The notes under the pieces: generated by a model
Told to the model about the DNA's origin: nothing
Databases searched by the model: none
What the model saw: the letters and a program-made list of their open reading frames with translations, nothing else
Shown here: one piece after another, positions 1 to 5,970 of the stretch
How positions within the stretch are numbered: the first letter of the stretch is position 1
How the letters are laid out: every line of letters starts with the position of its first letter
Made by a program: the position numbers and the translations under genes
Assembly (NCBI GenBank): GCA_934481375.1
Contig: CAKSPN010000084.1
Coordinates: forward strand, 1 to 7,356
Source of the DNA: an uncultured Clostridia bacterium
GTDB taxonomy: Bacteria; Bacillota; Clostridia; UBA1381
Length of the DNA stretch: 7,356 nt
Direction of reading: 5' to 3'

Positions 1-598
1 CCTTATATCCCTGCGCCACCTCGTGAGAAGAAAGCGGAGTTCCGCATCTCGGGCAATACGGTACGATTTTATGACCCTTATACAAAAGTCCCTTTTCCCA
101 TATTTTCTTTAACGCCCACCATTCTGACTCTATAAAATTATTATCGTATGTTACGTAAGGGTCGTCCATATCCGCCCAGAAGCCTACCGTCTGTGAGAAA
201 TCCTCCCACATACCCTTATACTTCCAAACGCTTTCCTTACACTGCTTTATGAACGGCTCAAGTCCGTATTCTTCAATCTGTTCCTTGCCGTCAAGTCCGA
301 GCTTTTTCTCGACTTCAAGCTCAACGGGAAGTCCGTGCGTGTCCCAGCCCGCTTTTCTCAAGACTTTATAGCCTTTCATTGTGCGGTATCTTGGAATCAT
401 ATCCTTGATTACACGTGTGAGAACGTGACCTATATGCGGTTTTCCGTTTGCCGTCGGAGGCCCGTCATAAAACGTATACGTTTCTCCGTCACGTCTTTCA
501 TCGATACTTTTCTGAAAAATGTTGTTTTCCTTCCAAAATTCGCAGGTTTTCTTTTCACGCTCAACAAAATTGAGGTTAGGGTCTACCTTATTGTACAT
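1..598 (-). CDS. ileS: Isoleucyl-tRNA synthetase, N-terminal part (cut by window edge)
   Basis: Cytoplasmic class I aminoacyl-tRNA synthetase that charges tRNA-Ile with isoleucine. The first 199 codons are present and the rest lies beyond base 1; the full protein is normally about 1,000 residues. Visible landmarks are the YDGPPTANGKPHIGHVL block (about residues 44-60) with the ATP-binding HIGH motif at 55-58, the KAGWDTHGLPVELEVEK block (82-98), and a CPRC pair (Cys182, Cys185) within a VPYCPRCGTPLSSHEVAQGYK stretch. These blocks look more like the eukaryote-like IleRS2 type than the common bacterial IleRS1 type; that subtype is inferred from memory of the families. The start is the ATG at 598-596, preceded by AAGAAAGGAA at 608-617 with a 9-nt gap. 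An ATG slightly upstream (607-605) hits a stop after six codons. Expression is controlled by the Ile-specific T-box leader immediately upstream. Confidence 0.97.
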   Translation of the reverse strand, partial: MYNKVDPNLNFVEREKKTCEFWKENNIFQKSIDERRDGETYTFYDGPPTANGKPHIGHVLTRVIKDMIPRYRTMKGYKVLRKAGWDTHGLPVELEVEKKLGLDGKEQIEEYGLEPFIKQCKESVWKYKGMWEDFSQTVGFWADMDDPYVTYDNNFIESEWWALKKIWEKGLLYKGHKIVPYCPRCGTPLSSHEVAQGYK

Positions 599-627
599 TT
601 TGCGCCATTCCTTTCTTATTATTAATT

Positions 628-665
628 AAAAAAGGCTTTCGTCCCGTATCGAGACGAAAGCCTTT
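628..665 (-). terminator. Intrinsic terminator of the ileS T-box
   Basis: On the minus strand a perfect 13-bp stem forms between 653-665 and 631-643, with a 9-nt loop (644-652). It is followed by a T run (complement of the six A residues at 628-633, partly inside the stem) ahead of the ileS ribosome site. It forms when charged tRNA-Ile leaves the antiterminator unstabilised. It is a regulated attenuator and not the end of an operon. Confidence 0.95.
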
Positions 666-684
666 GCTTTCGCTGTACCACTCG
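650..684 (-). promoter_or_regulatory. T-box antiterminator helix with UGGUACA bulge
   Basis: On the minus strand CGAG (681-684) pairs with CTCG (650-653), and GCGAAAGC (666-673) pairs with GCTTTCGT (654-661, one G-U). A 7-nt bulge, TGGTACA (674-680), lies on the 5' side. This is the canonical T-box antiterminator architecture, in which UGGN pairs with the free NCCA end of uncharged tRNA. The 3' strand of this helix is the same sequence as the 5' arm of the terminator, so the two folds exclude each other. Confidence 0.92.
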
Positions 685-880
685 TCATACCAACATATGC
701 GTTCCTGTAACGGCGGAAAAACCGTCATAGCTTACTGAGAAAAAAGGGTTCGGCTATGCTGCTCCCAAGTGATTTTCGTCCGATAATACTCACTGCCGCA
801 CTTACACCGTCTGCGGCTCGCTGTTTGCTTTCCTGTCGGATTACTGTCTTGTTCAACGCATTTTTTAAATTGTCAAGTAC

Positions 881-909
881 ATTATATTACAAAAATCCCG
901 TAATGTCAA
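881..909 (-). promoter_or_regulatory. Sigma-A promoter of ileS (perfect consensus)
   Basis: The -35 TTGACA (904-909) and -10 TATAAT (881-886) both match consensus exactly and are separated by a 17-nt spacer (887-903). The predicted start of transcription is near 873-875, just before the T-box Stem I. The -35 box lies 6 nt after the divIVA stop codon. No terminator separates divIVA from this promoter, so read-through from the upstream operon into the T-box is possible. Confidence 0.93.
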
Positions 910-915
910 CTGTTT

Positions 916-1356
916 TTATTTTATATCGTCCACAGCAGACATAAGATTTGAGCAAAGCTGGCGTATTCTCGCCTTGTACGCCTCAACGTCCGCTTTTATC
1001 GAGAGCATTTCCTGATGCTTTTTTATATGCTCCTCGTCTATCTGCTTTGCAAGGCGCACCGCATCAAGCTTTGCACGGCTTATAATCGTCTGCGCCTCAA
1101 GCTCCGCATTGCGCTTCATATCCTCGGCGTTCTTTTTTGCGGTATCAAGCGATTTTTCCATTGCGCTTTCCATTCCCTGGTACTGCTCCACCGCCTGAGT
1201 TAAAAGTCCTATTCTGTCCTTTAAAGTCTGATTTTCCTTGCACAATGCCTCGTAATCGCGGATTACCTCATCAAGAAAATCATCTACCTGATCGCAGTCA
1301 TATCCTTTAATCTTTTTTTCAAATTCTTTGTCCTGAATATCGACCGGTCTTAACAT
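916..1356 (-). CDS. divIVA: DivIVA-family polar/septal scaffold protein
   Basis: Cytoplasmic coiled-coil protein that binds negatively curved membrane at poles and division sites and recruits division or growth factors. The 146-residue product begins with the conserved membrane-binding domain: PVDIQDKEF (4-12), then GYD (18-20) and DQVDDFLDEVIRDY (22-35). At the tip loop, where B. subtilis DivIVA has Phe-Arg before GYD, this protein has Ile-Lys, a conservative change that keeps one hydrophobic and one basic residue. Residues about 28-65 and 70-135 are heptad-rich and charged, as expected for the central coiled coils. It is short for the family, with little beyond the second coiled coil. The start ATG (1356-1354) has a GGGGGG ribosome site at 1361-1366 with a short 4-nt gap. 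It is the last gene of the LCP-to-divIVA set, 43 nt after ylmH. Confidence 0.95.
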   Translation of the reverse strand: MLRPVDIQDKEFEKKIKGYDCDQVDDFLDEVIRDYEALCKENQTLKDRIGLLTQAVEQYQGMESAMEKSLDTAKKNAEDMKRNAELEAQTIISRAKLDAVRLAKQIDEEHIKKHQEMLSIKADVEAYKARIRQLCSNLMSAVDDIK

Positions 1357-1371
1357 AGAACCCCCCGTTCC

Positions 1372-1385
1372 GCCGTATATACGGC
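1372..1385. repeat. Perfect 14-bp palindrome between ylmH and divIVA
   Basis: GCCGTATATACGGC is an exact palindrome in the 43-nt gap between ylmH and divIVA, just upstream of the divIVA ribosome site. As RNA it could form a 5-bp hairpin with a 4-nt loop; as DNA it could be a dimeric protein site. No T run follows it, so it is not a terminator. The function is unknown. Confidence 0.5.
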
Positions 1386-1399
1386 TAAAATTAATATGC

Positions 1400-2152
1400 T
1401 CATATACTCTTTTTAAGAGTTATATGCTGTCTGCCCTTTCTCGTTTCATTGCCGACATCGGCAACGATAAAACGCCCGAAACCGCGTATCGAAAGAAGGT
1501 CGTTTACAGAAAGAGTTTTTGAACCGTCGCTTACTTCACGATGATTAAGCTTTACCTTGCCTTCTTCGATAAGCCGTGCGGCGTCCTGCCTTGAAAGCTT
1601 TGCGGCTGCCGCCGTTACCGCATCGATGCGCATTGACGCACACACCGTTTCGATTTCCTCATATCTGCGCTTTGGCGCAACAAAGCCGTTAAGCTCTATA
1701 ATCTCTGTTTTGACGCCCTTATTTCCTATTTTACGGATATTTTCTTTTATATATTCCGCCGAATCGGTGCATACAAAAACATATGCATACCCGTCCTCGA
1801 CAATAATATCACCCATTTTACTGCGTTCAAGTCCCAGCGACATAAGCGTGCCGAGATAATCGCGATGAGTGAGTTCATTTTTAAAACTGCACTGTATTTT
1901 AAGTACCGTTATCGGAAAAGCGTCCCCCGACGGCTCCTCCCATTCGGGAAAAACGCCGAGAAGCATACGCTCGCTTTCATCATATCCGCCGTAAAACATA
2001 TAATTACAGTCATACGGGAAATGAAATTCGTCCTTTATAAGAGCGACCTCTCCGCCGTCAAGAAACTGCGAAAACCTTGCACAGGAATATTTTCCGCACA
2101 AGCGCACAATATCCTCAACTTTTGCGATAACCAATCTTTCTTCGCTTGTCAT
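1400..2152 (-). CDS. ylmH: YlmH, S4-domain RNA-binding protein
   Basis: YlmH-family proteins bind the large ribosomal subunit and are implicated in ribosome-associated quality control of stalled peptidyl-tRNA in Firmicutes; the gene classically sits beside sepF and divIVA. The 250-residue product has an N-terminal family-specific domain with the HRDYLGTLMSLGLERSKMGD motif (96-115). An S4 domain follows at about 174-232, including MRIDAVTAAAAKLSRQDAARLIEEGKVKLNH. This is a normal length for the family. The ATG (2152-2150) overlaps the sepF TGA as ATGA. The sequence ahead of it has only a weak GGAA, so translation is probably coupled to sepF. The assignment rests on the motif, the S4 position and the neighbourhood. 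Confidence 0.94.
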   Translation of the reverse strand: MTSEERLVIAKVEDIVRLCGKYSCARFSQFLDGGEVALIKDEFHFPYDCNYMFYGGYDESERMLLGVFPEWEEPSGDAFPITVLKIQCSFKNELTHRDYLGTLMSLGLERSKMGDIIVEDGYAYVFVCTDSAEYIKENIRKIGNKGVKTEIIELNGFVAPKRRYEEIETVCASMRIDAVTAAAAKLSRQDAARLIEEGKVKLNHREVSDGSKTLSVNDLLSIRGFGRFIVADVGNETRKGRQHITLKKSI

Positions 2153-2583
2153 ACATTCCAGTCAAACGAGTTTTTTGTCTGTGCCTGTACGCTGTCGCCT
2201 GTAATATCCACACCGTGCGGAGATGCTACAAATATCTCGCCCGAAACACGCTTTACGTTTCCGTCAAGTCCATAAGCCGTTCCTGTAACGAAATCAATCG
2301 CACGTCTTGCGTCCGCTTCGGGCATATTCCCCAAATCAAAAATTACCAGTCTGCGTGCCTTTACCTCGTCGGCAACTCTCTGCGAGTCGTTGAAATCGGT
2401 TGGCTTTATAACCTTTATCCTTGAACCGCTCGCACTGTTTACCGGCACTACCTTCGGCATACGCTTAAAATGCGGTTTTGCTTCCGCCTCTGCTTCCGCC
2501 TCGTCCTCTTCGTAGTAATCGTCCTCGTAATCCTCGTCCTCGCCTATTCCCACGAAGCTCTTGATTGACTTTAAAATACTCAT
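2149..2583 (-). CDS. sepF: SepF, FtsZ-associated cell division protein
   Basis: SepF anchors FtsZ filaments to the membrane and bundles them during septation. The 144-residue product has the expected three parts: an N-terminal membrane-binding amphipathic helix (MSILKSIKSFVG, 1-12), a low-complexity acidic linker (about 15-35, rich in Asp, Glu and Ala-Glu repeats), and the compact SepF core (about 55-130). The core includes IKVIKPTDFNDSQRVADEVK, VIFDLGNM, RRAIDFVTGTAYGLDG and FVASPHGVDI. The length is typical. The ATG lies only 4 nt after the yggS stop, and its AGGGGG ribosome site (2592-2597, 8-nt gap) sits inside the last codons of yggS. The 3' end overlaps ylmH by 4 nt. The tight packing implies one transcript and coordinated translation. 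Confidence 0.97.
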   Translation of the reverse strand: MSILKSIKSFVGIGEDEDYEDDYYEEDEAEAEAEAKPHFKRMPKVVPVNSASGSRIKVIKPTDFNDSQRVADEVKARRLVIFDLGNMPEADARRAIDFVTGTAYGLDGNVKRVSGEIFVASPHGVDITGDSVQAQTKNSFDWNV

Positions 2584-2587
2584 TTGT

Positions 2588-3292
2588 TTATCCCCCTATT
2601 TTAGAATAATCTCTTTTACCGAAAATTGCACTGCCTATGCGGACGATATTTGCACCGCATTCAATTGCGTCCTCAAAATCACCGCTCATACCCATTGATA
2701 AGTAGTCCATACTTACGTTGTCATATGTTTTCATTTTTGTGTCCGAAAACAATTTATGCATATTACTAAAATGCAGCTTGTTTATACTGTGCTCACCCGT
2801 GTTCGGAGCTATTGTCATAAGACCTCTGACTTTCAGGTTGGGCGTATTTGCCGCATATTTTAAAACATAATCCAGTTCCTCGGGAGCTATTCCCGATTTG
2901 CTTTCCTCGCCGGATATATTGACCTGTATCAAAATATCCATAACCTTTCCGCACGCTCTTGCACGGGCGTCTATTTCGTCCATAAGCTTTACGGAGTCAA
3001 CACTGTGTATCATACAGCATTTATCTATCACATATTTTACTTTATTAGTCTGCAAATGCCCTATCAGATGCCAGTTTACCGGCTCTACCGCATTATACTT
3101 ATCGCGTACCTCCTGCGGCTTGTTCTCGCCTATGTCGGTAACGCCCGCCGCAATCGCCGCATTTATCATCTCGGGAGGGTGCGTCTTTGTCACCGCCACA
3201 AGCAAAATATCACTGCGCTTGCGTCCGCTTTTTTGTGCGGCGTTTTCAATGCGCTTTTCAACCTCCGAAAGCCTTTGAGCTATGTCTTGCAT
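2588..3292 (-). CDS. yggS: YggS/YlmE-type pyridoxal-phosphate homeostasis protein (PLPBP/PROSC family)
   Basis: Cytoplasmic PLP-binding protein that buffers vitamin B6 cofactor and affects amino-acid pools; it has no established catalytic activity. The 234-residue product is a full-length fold-type III TIM barrel. The PLP-linked lysine is expected at Lys36 in LLVAVTKTHP. Other family blocks are IGENKPQE (54-61), HLIGHLQTNK (75-84), LIQVNISGEESKSG (121-134), RGLMTIAP (156-163), LSMGMSGDFEDAI (198-210) and RIGSAIFG (218-225), which includes the phosphate-binding region. The ATG has GGAGAG at 3300-3305 (7-nt gap), formed within the final codons of the HlyD-like gene whose stop is 1 nt upstream. 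In many Firmicutes this gene (ylmE) sits directly before sepF (ylmF), as it does here. Confidence 0.96.
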   Translation of the reverse strand: MQDIAQRLSEVEKRIENAAQKSGRKRSDILLVAVTKTHPPEMINAAIAAGVTDIGENKPQEVRDKYNAVEPVNWHLIGHLQTNKVKYVIDKCCMIHSVDSVKLMDEIDARARACGKVMDILIQVNISGEESKSGIAPEELDYVLKYAANTPNLKVRGLMTIAPNTGEHSINKLHFSNMHKLFSDTKMKTYDNVSMDYLSMGMSGDFEDAIECGANIVRIGSAIFGKRDYSKIGG

Positions 3293-3293
3293 T

Positions 3294-4481
3294 TTATCGC
3301 TCTCCTATGATTATTGTGTCCATTTTGGATATTTTATTCTGCGCCGTATCTGTTGACGTTATGATTACGGAGTTATCCTCCGTATCGCTGTAAAGTATTT
3401 CGCACTCGCACTTGTACTGCTTGTTTCCCGCCGTTGCAAGAACGCTGTGCTTGCCGTCCTCGGTGCGGATAGCCTGTATCGGCACTTTATAGCCGGTATA
3501 GCGATTAAAGATAATGTCTACATCTGCGTCCCTGTAAGCGAACGCTCCCTCAAGATACTGCGTGAATTTTATCATTAAAAGCACTTTATTGTTCTCGTCC
3601 GGCTCGGATATACTGTAAATCGTTCCCGTTGTTTCGGAGTCCGCAATATTTTTAAAGCGCACCGTTACCTTTGAGCCGACTTTACAGTCCGCCGTTTTGT
3701 CGCTTTCAAGCGGAACAAGTACATACCACAGATGATTATTTATTACCTTGCATATGGGATCGCCCGTCGAAACGGTTCCGCTTATGTTTCCGTAAGCGTC
3801 ACGGTTGCTGTCGAGTCCCTCTATATACTCCGCCGTATATTCCTTTATTCTGTCGGGCTTTAAAACTGTTTCCAAGCCGTCAAGATAAGTGGAGAAAATA
3901 CCCGATATTTCGGTGAATATCTCGTCTTTATTTGTGCCTATCCTGTTTTCGATAGCCTGCTTTTGCTGCTGCAAATCATTTAAGCGGTTATCCTCCGACA
4001 GGTCCTCGCCGGCACGGAGCTTATTAATATCCTCTTTATATCTCGCTATCTGAGAAATATTTTTCTCGTCTGCGGCGTCAAACACAGCGTTTGACTTTGC
4101 CGCTATCTGCGCCTCTACGGACGTGGAGTCCGAGGTATATAGCGAGCTTTTTTTCATTTCGTTGGTTTCGTGAGCTATTTTCTTGTCTACAACGCTCAAT
4201 TCCTTAATCGTATCGCTGCTTATAGCGCCGCTGTACACCGTGCTTACTATTGCGTCTTTCGATACTCTTGCGCCCTCCAGGACATGGTTATATATTGTGC
4301 CCGTATTGCGTGCATAGTACACAATTTCGTCACGCACGACAAAACCCTTTGCCGAAATGCCCTCCTCGTGCGTTTCCGCATCGACAGGCACGGAATTGAG
4401 GGGTGAGTTGACATATCTGATAACAAAAATCAGCACAGCCGCAACCAATATGCAGAATAATACTGCCGCTTTCTTCTTCAT
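3294..4481 (-). CDS. Membrane-anchored HlyD-like (membrane-fusion-type) protein
   Basis: The predicted product is 395 residues. Residues about 5-23 form one hydrophobic segment after MKKK, giving a single N-terminal anchor with the rest outside. Residues about 41-85 (GISAKGFVVRDEIVYY, then EGARVSKDAIVSTVYSG) resemble the first half of a lipoyl-like hairpin. About 88-185 is charged and helical, a probable coiled coil. About 225-260 (GNISGTVSTGDPICKVINNHLWYV) matches the second half-lipoyl, followed by a beta-barrel-like C-terminus (VPIQAIR, 333-339). This order is typical of HlyD-type adaptors, but no ABC, MFS or RND partner is adjacent, so a transport role is not supported here. The start at 4481 is chosen for GAGGAGG at 4486-4492 (4-nt gap). 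An ATG at 4502 overlapping the LCP stop would add seven residues and is the alternative. Confidence 0.85.
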   Translation of the reverse strand: MKKKAAVLFCILVAAVLIFVIRYVNSPLNSVPVDAETHEEGISAKGFVVRDEIVYYARNTGTIYNHVLEGARVSKDAIVSTVYSGAISSDTIKELSVVDKKIAHETNEMKKSSLYTSDSTSVEAQIAAKSNAVFDAADEKNISQIARYKEDINKLRAGEDLSEDNRLNDLQQQKQAIENRIGTNKDEIFTEISGIFSTYLDGLETVLKPDRIKEYTAEYIEGLDSNRDAYGNISGTVSTGDPICKVINNHLWYVLVPLESDKTADCKVGSKVTVRFKNIADSETTGTIYSISEPDENNKVLLMIKFTQYLEGAFAYRDADVDIIFNRYTGYKVPIQAIRTEDGKHSVLATAGNKQYKCECEILYSDTEDNSVIITSTDTAQNKISKMDTIIIGER

Positions 4482-4485
4482 TATG

Positions 4486-4492
4486 CCTCCTC
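4486..4492 (-). promoter_or_regulatory. Strong ribosome binding site deciding the HlyD-like start
   Basis: GAGGAGG on the minus strand lies 4 nt before the ATG at 4481-4479 and downstream of the competing ATG at 4502. It favours the shorter protein beginning MKKKAAVLF. The spacing is a little short, so the 4-nt overlap start at 4502 cannot be excluded. Confidence 0.65.
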
Positions 4493-4498
4493 GGTTTA

Positions 4499-5851
4499 TC
4501 ATTCATCATCAAGGTCTTTTGTTTTAACTGCGGAAGAACCGCCCGATGAGCCGCCGCTGCTTGAGGACGAGGAACTTCCCGACGAACTGCTCTCGCCCGA
4601 TGATGCCGACGAAGATGACTGCGACTTGCCCGATGAAGATGACGAGGAGCTTCCCGACGAAGAAGATTTCGACGAAGAACTTCCCGACGATGTTCCCGAT
4701 GATGACGATCCTGACGATGAAGATGACGAACTGCTCTTACTCTGCTTTGTTTCGGACGAGCTTGATGATGACGAGGTCTTTTTCTCGCTCGCTTTATTTC
4801 TGTCCGATTTCGACTGCGAAGAACCGCCCGATGATTTATCGTTCGGATTTTCAATCGTTATTCCCTCGGCGTCATATCCGAACACAGTCTGCACAAGCTC
4901 CTTTGTCTTATCCAGATCAACCTCCCACACATCGCCGATTGACGAATCGTGTCCGTACTGACCCGGAAGCTCATAGCTTTCGATGTTCTGACTGCTGAAA
5001 TTCGTAAGATATTTTGAATATTTTATAATATCCTTAGCTGTAAAGTTTGTTTTTATTTCCGAAGTAATCGCCTGGAATATTGCGGGAACTTTAAGTATCA
5101 TTGCCGCATTGACCTTCTGATCGACAATAGCCTTTATAAGCTTTTGCTGCATTTCTATTCTGCCCTTGTCGCCCTCGGGGTAGCCTTTAAAATAATACTT
5201 TCCCGTTTTCTCGTTGTAATATATGGGATTTCCGTGACGGTAACGCATTACCCATACAGCCTGCTGACCGTTCAGCTTATAATCGCCGGGTGGCAGATCA
5301 ATGTGCAGACTCTGCACAGGGTCGTCATACACCATACCCACGCCGTCACCGTAAAGGTCGGGTATTGTAAAGTCTATCGGACCAAGCTCGTCCACAACGT
5401 GCGCAACTGCATCAAACGAGAAATCCACATAATAGTTTATCGGAATACCCGTTATTCTGTTTACCGCCTCGCAAGTTGCCGTCGGACCGCCTATAACGCC
5501 GTTTTTCATATACGCATGAGCGGCGTTTATCTTCTGGTATCTGTTTCCCACAAAAACCTTTGTATCACGCGGGATTGACAGCATCTTAACCTGTCCCGAT
5601 TCCGTGTCGTAGCTTGCAAGCATAATTGCGTCCGTACGCAGTCCGTCCACGTCCGTACACATAAGCAATACGTTTATTTTTCCTCCGTACGCTTCAACAG
5701 TCGAGGTGTTGTCCACCTCCTCGCCGTTAAGACCGGCGCTGTAGTTTATTCCAAGACAAGCAAGCGTTCCTATAAGCATAACGCCGAGCGTTATCCCCAA
5801 AACCTGAAAGTAACGTCTTGCATTAAATTTCGTTTTCACATTAATCTCCAT
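4499..5851 (-). CDS. LCP-family (LytR-CpsA-Psr) wall polymer transferase with serine-rich tail
   Basis: LCP enzymes sit outside the membrane and transfer anionic or other glycopolymers from lipid carriers to peptidoglycan. With the ATG at 5851 the product is 450 residues. It has a short basic cytoplasmic end, a membrane segment at about 17-38, and an LCP domain at about 57-240. Expected binding and catalytic residues are present: LRTD (71-74), SIPRDT (92-97), KINAAHAY (107-114), MRYRHG (202-207) and GDKGRIEMQQ (227-236). An extra Tyr/Gly/Lys-rich stretch of about 20 residues separates the last two. Residues 341-440 are about two-thirds serine by my count, with Gly and Lys, ending AVKTKDLDDE. 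The start is uncertain: the ATG has only GGCGG nearby, while a GTG at 5839 has GGAG with a 6-nt gap. TTG codons further up (5887, 5881) are less likely. First gene of the operon. Confidence 0.93.
   Translation of the reverse strand: MEINVKTKFNARRYFQVLGITLGVMLIGTLACLGINYSAGLNGEEVDNTSTVEAYGGKINVLLMCTDVDGLRTDAIMLASYDTESGQVKMLSIPRDTKVFVGNRYQKINAAHAYMKNGVIGGPTATCEAVNRITGIPINYYVDFSFDAVAHVVDELGPIDFTIPDLYGDGVGMVYDDPVQSLHIDLPPGDYKLNGQQAVWVMRYRHGNPIYYNEKTGKYYFKGYPEGDKGRIEMQQKLIKAIVDQKVNAAMILKVPAIFQAITSEIKTNFTAKDIIKYSKYLTNFSSQNIESYELPGQYGHDSSIGDVWEVDLDKTKELVQTVFGYDAEGITIENPNDKSSGGSSQSKSDRNKASEKKTSSSSSSSETKQSKSSSSSSSSGSSSSGTSSGSSSSKSSSSGSSSSSSSGKSQSSSSASSGESSSSGSSSSSSSGGSSGGSSAVKTKDLDDE
4530..4830 (-). 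repeat. Low-complexity serine-codon repeat region in the LCP gene
   Basis: The DNA is a degenerate run of Ser codons (TCG, TCA, TCT, AGC) broken by Gly and Lys codons. The complementary strand therefore reads as GAC/GAT/GAA-rich sequence. Units resembling SSSSG and SSSSK recur, but codons vary between copies, so this is an imperfect repeat without a clean tandem array. Such sequence can change length by slippage or recombination. Confidence 0.75.
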
Positions 5852-5925
5852 TCCGCCGCCGATAAGCAGCTGTAAATACAACCGCAAAACACACCGTGTA
5901 TATTCTTCACGTTTCGTTTTTGCAT
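5836..5925 (-). CDS. Possible 29-codon leader ORF overlapping the LCP start
   Basis: Between the LCP promoter and the LCP gene there is a reading frame starting ATG at 5925-5923 (MQKRNVKN...), preceded by GGGG with an 8-nt gap. It runs 29 codons to a TGA at 5838-5836. A longer version from the ATG at 5952 would have 38 codons but no ribosome site. The end of the peptide is Cys-containing (FCGCIYSC). Its TGA overlaps the candidate LCP GTG start as GTGA, the same arrangement seen as ATGA at the sepF-ylmH junction. I recognise no family. It may be chance or a coupling leader. Confidence 0.25.
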   Translation of the reverse strand: MQKRNVKNIHGVFCGCIYSCLSAAEWRLM

Positions 5926-5970
5926 TATGTAAACCCCAAGGTTATCTTCCATATTAAAATACACACATCT

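Larger units (their letters stand above)
628..880 (-). promoter_or_regulatory. T-box leader of ileS, isoleucine (AUC) specifier
   Basis: This cis-acting RNA reads tRNA-Ile charging and controls ileS transcription. On the minus strand, Stem I shows a lower helix CAAG (848-851) with CTTG (766-769), then an internal loop with AGUAA on the left and CGAAAAUCA on the right, then the helix TCCGA (836-840) with TCGGA (779-783). The loop-E-like AGUA/GAA arrangement places the specifier AUC at 773-771, followed by the usual purine. Further up are a CAGCGAG element resembling the AG bulge and a GCCGC/GCGGC distal hairpin. A CATAGC/GCTATG helix probably forms Stem III. The T-box bulge UGGUACA (674-680) follows. 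The distal parts of the fold were drawn by eye. AUC fits tRNA-Ile(GAU), and the U after UGG fits an A discriminator base. This agrees with the downstream gene. Confidence 0.93.

Noticed and set aside
871..876. A second TTGACA on the minus strand just after the ileS -10
   Set aside because: No -10-like hexamer at 16-18 nt downstream. It falls at or after the predicted transcription start.
756..944. 62-codon plus-strand ORF
   Set aside because: It lies across the T-box leader and promoter of ileS, has no ribosome site, and its reading is a by-product of structured RNA sequence on the other strand.
3294..4481. Calling the HlyD-like gene a drug-efflux adaptor
   Set aside because: No exporter gene in the window, and operon context is cell division. 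Only the structural class is supported.
4530..4830. CRISPR-like or satellite repeats
   Set aside because: The periodicity is codon-level serine repetition inside a coding frame. There are no constant repeats with unique spacers.
4330..4854. 174-codon minus-strand ORF rich in Arg and His
   Set aside because: Out-of-frame reading of the LCP serine tail and the start of the HlyD-like gene. The clear domains in the other frame explain this DNA.
4626..4961. 111-codon plus-strand ORF that is extremely rich in Asp and Glu
   Set aside because: It is the complement of the serine-codon repeat of the LCP tail; Ser codons read backwards give GAN codons. No promoter or ribosome site.
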